A DNA stretch of 64,000 nt. Origin: Sphaerolaimus hirsutus (taxonomy: Eukaryota > Nematoda > Chromadorea > Monhysterida > Sphaerolaimidae). The number at the start of each line of letters is the position of its first letter. Position 1 is the stretch's first letter. The position numbers were made by a program, and so were the translations under genes. The DNA lies in assembly GCA_964036195.1 (NCBI GenBank), contig OZ038460.1:2731504-2795503 (forward strand). Direction: 5' to 3'. The notes under the pieces are model-generated. The model did not search any database, was not told where the DNA came from, and saw only the letters and a program-made list of their open reading frames with translations. Below, in pieces: positions 55,006 to 64,000 of this stretch.

Positions 55006-55222
55006 GAATGTTCATGCTTCAAAATGAGTGCTTACATGCATAAATATGTTCACACAAATATTATATGAGAGTGGTTATCTCAAACATCATTTTCTCACAA
55101 AAATTGCAAATTCAGTAGTAAATAGGCAAGATAATGGTAGTAACAATTTCACTGTAGCACATCTCACATTTGTGTGAACAGATTTATGCATGTAAGCACT
55201 CATTTTAAAGCTTGAACATTCC
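55006..55222. repeat. inverted repeat at the gap edge
   Basis: GAATGTTCATGCTTCAAAAT at 55006 pairs with ATTTTAAAGCTTGAACATTC ending at about 55222; arms about 65 bp with a spacer of about 85 bp. The left arm starts at the first base after the gap, so it may extend into it. Confidence 0.8.
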
Positions 55223-57357
55223 TCTTACATTCAGAGATGTTGTTTTTAGTGCTTGAACATGAGGGCCTAATGTCTGGAGAAACAGCCATTGATGAAATCA
55301 ACATCAGTACCTGGCCATCTCCAGTACATTTACAAAACATATGCAGCCATGACAAATTCATACCACAGGATGTGGATGACATATTCATCAGCCAAGGCAT
55401 TTTTCAGCAACTGAAAAGCAATGGAAATGGCCAAAATAGCTATTTTTAACATCTGCAGCCATGTTCCAGAAAATAGAATGAAAACAGTCATAAAAATGCA
55501 TTTCAAACTGGGCCTTGAAACTCAGAGCTGGCTGGTTGCCAAACTTTGTCAAATCTGGCATTTGCTGCAGAATGCAGCCATGGAAATCCGGATTTAGGAC
55601 CAAGAAACACTAGGGTGCCAACCATGGAGTTCAGCTTTCAATGAATAAAAGAATTTGTCTGGCCCATGGATGCCCTAGAGAAGAGATAATCAGTTGTGCC
55701 CTATATGCACTTGTAGGGCTTGAACTGCCCTACAAGGGGATACCCCACTTGGCCAAATACAATTCTGTATAGCAGAGTTATGAATTGTTTTCTGAAAATG
55801 TCTCAATGGTGCCAACCATGGTAAACAGGGGTGTATTTTCCGAAATAGCTCTGAAGATTAAAATATTGTATTTTACGTTACCTGCCACCATGTCAGGCGT
55901 GCAGAAGAAAATATCCATTTTCTATCAGACTAAATAAATATTTACTTACACATGTGTTTATATCAATTAGAAGTACTACCATAATGATGGGAAGGAACCA
56001 AAATCATTTTAAACATTTTCAAATGGAGCCGCGTATAGACGAGAAACATGGAAAAACGTTATTGAAAATCGACCGACTATTGCTGAACGAACACTTAACG
56101 ATGAAATCTACCATATCCCATGCGAAAAAACCCAAGAATAACATTAATTTTCATCGTCACACTACATTATTCTGACTGCGAGTGGATTTAGTGCATAACG
56201 ACTTTATGCACCAAAATACGGTAGCATTCTATGTACACTGTTCATTTTGATCAATATGCCAAATACATTTGTACTTAGAGCACACAGATGATATTTACAT
56301 ACCCAGATATTTATGTATAATTGAAGCTTCAAGCAAAGCCAAGATATTTACAATGTGCTTTATGTGTATAAATATGCATTTTTTACACGGCGGCCCGATT
56401 TGTGGTGATTTTTTGTGTTTAATAATTGACCAAAAAATCTCAATAAATCTACGCAATCACCGCTTATATTATAGAAATATTTTTAAGTTTGAATACCCAT
56501 GAAAATTTCAATAATATCTTAGATAAGAAACTTGAATACAGACTTAGAAAAGTAAAATATTTTATGACAGAAAATTAAGAACTGTTTCAGTGAGTTACCC
56601 TACACAGTATTCAGTGTATTTCAGAAATACCGAGCCAGCGCTATTTACCGATTGGAACAAATGACTGATACTCACTTAAATTGAAGTTTCTACTACTAAA
56701 AGAAGATAACTCCAAAAAAATCGGTTTTGAGAAAATGTCATTTTAAATTATATTTCTCTATTCACTGCCCAGTGATGCATGTCCAATTGGTCCAACTCAG
56801 TGACTATTGTGAAGTTCCAAAAGTTGATTAGAAAGTGTCAAATTTTTTGCCTCTCCTCTCAGCATATATGCACTTGGACAGGAACAAAAAAGCATCCAGG
56901 TTCAGATTCAAACAAGTTCACTTTTTGACTTCATGCGCATGACAAAATTTAGTTGTCAAATCCAATAAATTTGCCTTATGGACAATTTATGCACTTATTG
57001 ACTTTTAGCATGAATGCATTTATTACCGCTTTTTCCACACAAATGGATTTGTCATCTTTTTACTGGATACAGCATGAAGTTATTGACTTCTTTTTAGCTG
57101 TAAAAATATTACTATTAAATTATCCCAATAGCACAACATGTGACACTTAAAACTAAGGAAAAAGGTGAAAAAAATGTGTCGGGCCATTTCAAGATTTCCA
57201 CTTAAATTTAAAGTTCAAATTTTATGATTCCAATCAAATTTTACAATTTTGGAGTTATTGACATTTAGAAGTGGATGTCTCAACTACATTTTCTCAAAAT
57301 TGATATCTTCAGAAACAATGGATGCATGTCAACTGGTCTGTGTCAACTCAGATGTTA
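55223..57357. other. gene-free stretch, mostly unassigned
   Basis: Less repetitive than the rest. An E-type CCGTATT end lies at about 56100-56222 (CTACCATATCCCATGCG to CAAAATACGGTA). Open frames at 55237-55449 and 55954-56175 are short and show no recognisable domain. Confidence 0.4.
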
Positions 57358-57644
57358 AGCGGGAATTAGAGCTCAGCGTCGATTCGACGTGAAATGACGA
57401 CGTGAAATGATGTCGTGAAATTAATTACACGAGTGTGAATCATGCTACGGGTCTACAATTTTCTAAGGATAATATATGAATCAATACCTTAATTGTGTTT
57501 AATACTGAGTGTTATCAGCCACAACTAGAGCGAATTGAAAAATTCAATTTTTTTCATTCCACGTCATCATTTTACGTCAGGGAACAATTTGACATTTCAC
57601 GTCAGACTATTTTGTACAATCCATGTCAAGCTCTAATTCCCGCT
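57358..57644. mobile_element. small MITE with AGCGGGAATTAGAGCT ends
   Basis: AGCGGGAATTAGAGCT and AGCTCTAATTCCCGCT are perfect inverted ends bracketed by TTA. Subterminal CGTGAAATGACGACG and CATTTCACGTCAG motifs repeat in inverted order. A 3-bp TTA duplication fits PIF/Harbinger-type elements. Confidence 0.75.
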
Positions 57645-59202
57645 TTAACCTCACATATCACAGACTGATCTCCAAATGCACATGTGATGATGATAAACGA
57701 TAAATATTACAGCCTTTTTGAAGACCACTCTGCAAAACATGAAGCTGAAATCTGAGTTGACACAAACCAGTTGACACACATGCGTCAACTATTGTGTAGA
57801 CATTTTTATGACACTTCATTTTGCGTCAATCGACAAGCTGCAATCGACCTTGTCCAACAAAATGTGCCGTCCCACTATTTCTGAAACACCCTCAGTACGT
57901 CACATTTTCACGCGCAAATGTAGAAACAACCTGGAGTGGAGACAAATAAGCATATAACAAAAATGGGTAGATAAAACCGAGAGTTTGTCATGCGTGATGT
58001 GCGCCTGCGCTGGTAGGAATTAAGTACCCAAGCAAACGCAGCGTGTGCGTGCGCAAAAAAAGTTGCAAAATGGTAAGCATATTTTTGGTAACTGTTCAGA
58101 GCAATTCATTTTTGCACAAACTGGAAGGTTCCGAAATGGTGAACCAGGCCAACTACAAGTTGACACAAAATTGTCTGGGTGTCCTTCGGCACTATTTTCA
58201 TCATTGTCCGCCAACCGCTATGTTTGTCAGTGTTCTTACGATTTTACGCGTTTTGGCACGCAGCCAGCTGTGCCCTTTATTGGGGGTACGCCTTTTATTT
58301 TATTCAAAAAGTGTACCTTCAATTAGTGGATAACTTTTATTGGAGGTATGCCTACAAATAGATGTAACACGATATGATTTTGCACAGGTGCTTTTGCACA
58401 CACAAATAAAATGGCACCCACCTATTTGCAAATAGAGAAAATGTGCCACATGTCTCAGCGAATGTGAATGCAAAAAAAGATTTGTTAACAGGTGGCTAGC
58501 AATGTTTCATGGAACAGTGCCTTTATACCTACCTATCTACATATATATTTATGTATATTAAAATATACGCATATTTATGTAAAAAGATTTTTTGTATTAT
58601 GGTAGTGTCTGGCTATTTTAGATTCAAGTTTTTAGGTTTAAGAAAATTAAGACAAAAATAATTTCACTATTTCAATAATGTCTAATTGATATTTATTTGA
58701 CTTACGCCATTTTCTAAAATAGTCAAGTACCTGATGATCAAGTGATAAGTGAGTGGTAAAAGTAAAGCTGCAATTTGTAATCGAAATGGAACATGACTTT
58801 CAGGTGAAAAGTAAATATTTCTATCTGCAAATTTACTTGTCACTTTGAAAAGTCTACTTGTCACGACCTATCACATACAGCTTTACTTGTCACTTTTCTG
58901 TCACTTGACAGCCCATGACAGTGTATCCAGAATGCGGAATTTTCTTGGATGTGCATTAAATATAACGTTATTATGCAAATATCCCATACCATATTATATG
59001 CGGTGGATGTGAAATGTGAATGTCGCATTATGAAGGATGTTAATTGTTTTGTCAAATCCTCGGGAAAGTGCTGGAAAAGCTTCACAATTTGAATGTTTCC
59101 GTGGGATTTGTAACTTTACAGGGCACTTTCAAAAATGTGAACCCAAAACAAATTATTATTAGTGAAACATGAAAAGCAAAAAGCACCTCAAAAAGTTAAA
59201 TC
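57645..59202. other. gene-free stretch with an AAGTGAC-array repeat
   Basis: 58690-58920 has CAAGTGATAAGTGAG on the left and TTACTTGTCACTT copies on the right, an inverted array. An open frame at 58043-58333 (96 codons) has no recognisable domain. The rest is unassigned. Confidence 0.4.
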
Positions 59203-59637
59203 TACCATATTTCCTCGAAATACCCCCCCCCCCCCCACTCGAAATACCCCCCTCAAAATGGACACTATGAAATAATTAGCCACCCCCTCGAAATACCCCC
59301 CCCTAATTGTATGTAAAGGGAACATACATGACTAAAGCTGCGGTTTGTGATCCGGGCAATGCAGAACAGACGTTAAAAAGAACCACTGTGTTACGTTAGA
59401 ACCTTTTTATAATTACCATCTACATACTTATGTAAGTGTATAGACTCTATTAAATTGTGTTTATTGGTGTATTTTTCGACGTCTGCGTACGTAACAAAAG
59501 ACAAATTTGTACTCGGATTTCAAAGAATTTCTGGCGAAATAATAACCCCCCTCGAGATACCCCCCTCGTTTAACCCCCCCTCAAAATTCTCACCCTGAAA
59601 CAATCACCCCCGGGGGGTATTTCGAGGAAATGCGGTA
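59203..59637. mobile_element. CCGTATT MITE, long A type (inverted orientation)
   Basis: TACCATATTTCCTCGAAATA to GAGGAAATGCGGTA; C-runs through the left half and CGACGTCTGCGTACG inside, as in 32507-32942 inverted. Confidence 0.8.
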
Positions 59638-59825
59638 GTCTGAATTTAAACCACCTATAAATAAATATTTCATCCATGACTCAGCTCAGCAGTCGGCATG
59701 ATATAATGTAAAATATTATAGCAAATCCATGCAAATGACCACGCAAATGCAAATGCAAATGCGCATTTCCCCATTTTCTGTACAATTGCACCAAAAATTA
59801 GACATCACGTTTCAATGTGAAATGG

Positions 59826-60099
59826 TTACCGTTTTTGCGTAATAATTTCGCCTTTGAATAATCCCCCTTTTAAACATATGATCGATTTGTAGTGTCTAAT
59901 TCGAACTTAACACGAATTTATTTAATTAATAAAACATAGTTCGTGAAATGAATCGATAAAAACAAACCTTATTTCTTTTTAAAAAAACCATTGAATAATA
60001 CCCCCTCCCTTGAATAATTCCCCCTCCCTTGAGTAGTTCCCCCCTAAAAAAATATGACGAAAAATACTTTGCCATGGGGACTTTTTCAGCAAATGTGGA
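59826..60099. mobile_element. degenerate CCGTATT MITE, C type
   Basis: TACCGTTTTTGCGTAATAAT to TCAGCAAATGTGGA, with CCCCCTCCCTTGAATAATTC repeats near the right end. Boundaries approximate. Confidence 0.5.
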
Positions 60100-61275
60100 A
60101 CGCCATTTCTCCGTCTTAAATGTTCGGTAACATGATCATGAATAAATAGACAAACGAAATAGAACTGGATATGTAAGTAGGTATACTCTAAATATAGTGT
60201 TCTTTTGAACCTTATTATTGAATACAAAAGTATTTTATATTGTTCTAAATATGCTCACCGACCGCACACTTTACAGTGAAATCTATACTGTCCCATCTGA
60301 AAAAAATTTTTTTTATCTTATCGCATTAGATTACTCCCACTATGGGTGAATTTGATGCACATATTTCTATGTAATTTTATTCGTCAAAATACGGTAGCAT
60401 TTTATCGGTATTTTATCATTCAGTCCTACCGGTAAAAAGTAAACATACCGCTGTTGCTCTAATAATTCCCCAGGGGGATTTTTTTTTTCGTCAGACGTTT
60501 TTGAGGGGAACAGTATTCAAGTGGGGGGGGGTATTATTTCGTCAAAATTTTCAAGCATGTTTCTATCAACTCATTCCACAAAATTAACTCTAAACAACAT
60601 TTAATAAAATCAAAATTGTTATGGTTTATTTACACAATAACATGCCATTTTCATTCAAATACAACATAAAATTGATCATGTCTGATGGGGGATTATTCGA
60701 GCGATGAATTATTCAAGGGGGAATTATACGAGGGGGATTATTCAAGCAAATACAATATTTATTTTTACAAATGAAATACCTATTTCTGAACAGTTAACAA
60801 TTTGAAGCTTTGGCATACGTTTATGTGAATATGCTAACTGTCAGTTGCCACATGGCGAACATGTTTTCTTTTAAAGACATCTTACAGTTCACATTTAAAA
60901 CTGGAAATTAAAACTTTTCTGTAAACTAGAATTTTTATTGTGTATTTTGGTGAATTAAGATCAGTGAGAAAATTGTGCACCAAAACCACCCATCGTGATA
61001 AATAGAAAAACAATCAGATTATTATTCAGATGGTAAATGGTAAATTTCATTCTAAAGTGAACGTATTACCTAATATTCAAACGTTTCCAAACAATGTTAC
61101 GTTTAATGTCCATATCATAACTAATTTACCCGTCAAGACTATACTGAGTTTACAGGTTGTACTTTTATACTTCATGAAAACTCGTCAATAATTGTGAATG
61201 CACATGACGTATAGAAAAAAAACATCGCCGCGGGGAGTGAAATGCATGTAAATATGTGATATTTGCACTTTGCAC
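60100..61275. other. gene-free stretch with MITE remains
   Basis: 60446-60757 is a C-type CCGTATT copy (TACCGCTGTTGCTC to CAAGCAAATACAATA) sharing TTTTCAAGCATGTTTC with 22566-22899. 60280-60397 is an E-type end. 60760-61275 shows nothing recognisable. Confidence 0.5.
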
Positions 61276-61426
61276 CAGAGTTGTTAAAGTACCGAACTTT
61301 TTCAATATATACGTCAACGTATTCGTCTTTAACTAACCGCTGAGTACAGAAAATGTGAGTAAATATTTTCAATGAGTAAACGAGTAAAACACTTTTTTCA
61401 CGGAAAACGTAAAAGTGAGTATTTTT

Positions 61427-62509
61427 CAGTGTTGCAAAAATGTAATTTCATTTACCCAAAATACCCAGGTATTTCAGTCCTTACGTATCCTTACGTTTAC
61501 GTTTACATTTTCCAAAAATACCATTATGTTTTGTTACGTTTTCCTGATGGAAATACCCAGGTACCAGAGAATATGTAGAAACATTCCCAATAATGTGCGA
61601 TATGATGGGTGTAATTTTATTGTAGTGAAATTTGTCATTTTCATGGAATCCAGGTGATTATTTTGCCTTAAATACACAACTTTTCACAACTTTGAATGTC
61701 ATAGTGCTGGGACACTTAGAAGTAGCAAATGGCATGATAAAGCATTAGATTATTTGTGGTTAGAATCAGATGTGCACTGGGATGTCCACACGCTTTCCAT
61801 GGGAGCAGTATATAGGAGCCTTTTTACCTATGGCGGGACTAGGTAAGGTCCACTTCGTTCCCGGTAGTAAAAAAGGGTGATTATGGTAGGTAAAATTTCC
61901 GGAAAGTGTCCTTTCCGGAAATTTTACCTACCATAATCACCCTTTTTTACTATAATACCGGGAACGAAGTGGACCTTACCTAGTCCCGCCATAGGTTAAA
62001 AGGCTCCTATATACTGCTCATGGGTTTTGCACAGAAGTCTACTGTGTTCCATCTGACTAATGAACATAAAATCTACCTAATATTTTTCAATGGTTTTGCA
62101 ATGAACATATTTAAATCAAGTATTTATACATTTGAAAAGGAGTTATTAATCAGATTCAATTACAATAAGGTGTAATTTTTGCTTGATTTTTATGCTTATC
62201 TCATCATGGTTTGTGTGCAACATTATCATTTTGTTAAAATCGTCCCACTCGATGCTGTTGGTGATGAAGTAAATGAAGTGCTAAAAACTTGAAAATATTG
62301 CATAGAAATCAGGGATTGACCAATCTAAACGTGAAAAGATGAAATTCTCCAAAGCTTTATGGCAAATACCACACATAAAATTTTACGTTTATGTTTTTTA
62401 CACTTTCATTGGTATTTTAAAAATACCTTACATTTTAATATTTATTCTTTAAATTTGAAACGGTATTACATTGACATTTTCCAAAAATACCGTTATATGG
62501 ACAACACTG
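61427..62509. mobile_element. nested CAGTGTTGC element with AAAATACC/TTACGTTTAC arrays
   Basis: CAGTGTTGCAAAAATG to ATGGACAACACTG. TTTACCCAAAATACCCAGG-type motifs on the left, TTTTCCAAAAATACCG on the right. The flanking 8 bp do not match cleanly. The centre holds a near-perfect hairpin (61803-62020). Confidence 0.6.
61803..62020. repeat. near-perfect hairpin of about 218 bp
   Basis: GAGCAGTATATAGGAGCC at the left end is exactly complementary to GGCTCCTATATACTGCTC at the right end. Pairing continues through GGACTAGGTAAGGTCC and AAATTTCCGGAAAG, with one small indel near AATACCGG and a loop of a few bases near 61908. No coding content. Confidence 0.92.
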
Positions 62510-62785
62510 ATTTTTGAGATATTTCACACCAGTTATCACCCAAACTCACAAAATTTCATAACTTTTTGCCCATTTTTACCTCAAAATTCACCAGTTTGTG
62601 TGCCTTTTGCTTTTTCTAAGCTAGTTTATCTATTTTTCCCTAATTTTTTTTATTTTTCTCCCTTTTCTCCCTTCTGTCTTGAAGTAGCCTATCTCAAATA
62701 CGCCTTCTCAAGTACTCAAGCCTGTACTCAAGTACTTTCAACAGTAAATGTAAAAGCATGTAACGTAAATGCATTTACTCAGTAC

Positions 62786-63729
62786 TAGTGATGTAAAGGC
62801 ACCGGGGCACCGGTGCCCCGGTGCTGGGCACCGAAGGGCACCAGCACCGGTGCTGGTGCGGTGCCATTGCAATATTCAGGGGTGCCATGCTGGTGCCGGT
62901 GCCATTTTTTTCAGAATAGCACCGGTGCCGGTGCGGTGCGGTGCCATTTTTTTGCCGGTGTCAAAGGTGCTAGCACCAGGGCCAAAGTAAAAGGCACCGG
63001 GAAAGGCACCGGCCAAAGCTTCATGTGCTGTGCAATTTTGTCTGTAGTATGTGCTTATACATATTTCAAAAAACAGCAATTTATTTACCCGACTGTTTTT
63101 GCCTATTTTGTAAACCTCACATCAAATAAATATACCTACTGTGAAATCCATTACGAGCGATGATGATGATACTGATGGATGAGCGAATCTAAAATTTTGT
63201 TGAATTTTAAATCATTTTTATATTTTGTATTTATCTTACTTTTTTGTTCAAAATTTGTTGTCAGTTTATGACAGAGATAGTTCCATTCTCTGTACAGCAA
63301 CGACTCCGATCAGTAGACAATAGTGGCTATGGACATTGCAGTGAATTAAATATTTTATCTTTCATTTGTAATCATTGTAATTGCTTCATAAAAGTGATTG
63401 CCACATCATTCTGATCATTTTAAGTGCTCAACCATCAAAATCGGTTGAAAATTCATGGAAATATGCACTTCCAACGGTGAGACCACTGAGAAACTGCCCG
63501 ATATTTACTTCAGAAATTCCAGCCCGGTGCGGTGCCTTTCGGTGCTAGCACCGGCAACCCGCCGGTGCCCTTCGGTGCCGGTGCCATTTTTTCCAAAAGG
63601 CACCGGTGCCGGTGCGGTGCGGTGCCATTTTCTGGCCGGTGCCCCAGGGTGCCAGGTGCCCTTTTCATGCGTTGGCAAAGGTGCCGGTGCGGTGCGGTGC
63701 CATTTTTCCCGGTGCCTTTAACATCACTA
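62786..63729. mobile_element. hAT-like GGCACCGGTGCC element, copy 2
   Basis: TAGTGATGTAAAGGCACCGG to GGTGCCTTTAACATCACTA, with a perfect 8-bp duplication CTCAGTAC (62778-62785 and 63730-63737). Almost the same sequence as 50664-51683, so transposition was recent. Non-autonomous. Confidence 0.95.
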
Positions 63730-64000
63730 CTCAGTACTCAAGTATACGTACCTTTTGAGTAAACGTAAATACGTTTTAACAACTATGCTTTGCGCTTGCT
63801 AAAGCATGGAAACCTTTCTTTAAAAACAAGTGCATAATGATCTTACCATTTTTCGTTGTATAAAAATGAAAATTGAAAGTAAACTTTTTAGGATTTTTAT
63901 GTCATTTTTTTACATGCGGTTCTTTCGCAATGTTAAATCTTTATAAAAATATATTTCACCAAAATATTGAGACATGTTTTTTATTCGAAGCCGGTCAAAT

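Larger units (their letters stand above)
61276..63787. mobile_element. AGTTGTT hAT-like element carrying two nested elements
   Basis: CAGAGTTGTTAAAG to GTTTTAACAACTATG, flanks CTTTGCAC and CTTTGCGC (7 of 8). The remaining body is GTAAACGTAAA arrays. Nested: 61427-62509 and the GGCACC element 62786-63729. Confidence 0.82.

Noticed and set aside
55237-55449. Possible exon (70 codons, MSGETAIDEINISTW)
   Set aside because: No convincing splice sites or homologous domain; next to an inverted repeat and a gap. Left unassigned.
58043-58333. Overlapping open frames of 93-96 codons in all three + frames
   Set aside because: Open frames in all three phases at once indicate low stop density, not coding constraint; no domain recognised.
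1-64000. tRNA, rRNA or spliceosomal RNA genes
   Set aside because: No cloverleaf with A/B boxes, rRNA core or snRNA hallmark was recognised by eye; a covariance-model scan would be needed to exclude them.

Overview
KIND OF ORGANISM. The window is AT-rich, intron-rich, transposon-packed eukaryotic DNA with two assembly gaps of exactly 200 N. The clearest gene is a TCF/LEF transcription factor, the nuclear effector of Wnt/beta-catenin signalling. Its HMG box and C-clamp read more like nematode POP-1 than insect Pangolin or vertebrate TCF: there is a [10 protein letters not shown] motif, two extra residues before helix 2, and a D-E-N-N linker into the C-clamp. I infer an invertebrate, most likely a nematode with a large repeat-rich genome (an enoplean such as a mermithid would fit). 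The species is not proven by the sequence. LAYOUT. 1-12763: gene-free, either the 5' intron of the TCF gene or sequence upstream of it, holding several non-autonomous DNA transposons, two of them with perfect 8-bp target duplications. 12764-18235: eleven phase-compatible TCF exons on the + strand (755 codons), ending in a stop at 18233-18235; a possible alternative last exon lies at 19160-19211. 18236-33280: about 15 kb of repeats. 33294-35359: three exons of a second + strand gene starting with an ATG and a signal-like segment (possibly a Cys-loop-type receptor, weakly supported). 35427-53370: an interrupted palindrome of about 18 kb centred on a gap near 44 kb. 53371-64000: further foldback elements, motif-array transposons and unassigned DNA. 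HOW IT WORKS TOGETHER. Only the two protein genes look cellular. Nearly everything else is non-autonomous DNA transposons in a few structural classes: (i) CCGTATT MITEs inserted at TA, with C-tracts at one end and G-tracts at the other; (ii) hAT-like elements with 8-bp duplications and inverted subterminal arrays of a short motif private to each family; (iii) TACTCGG and long-foldback elements inserted at TA; (iv) a GTAAAATGTC MITE family. Because the two palindrome arms differ in their insertions, the window contains its own empty sites, and target duplications can be read directly. MOST INTERESTING. Many TCF introns carry a G-run just inside the donor and a C-run just before the acceptor, so the two intron ends could pair. 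The motif-array transposons form a striking parallel radiation of one architecture. The 18-kb palindrome may have grown around a foldback transposon.
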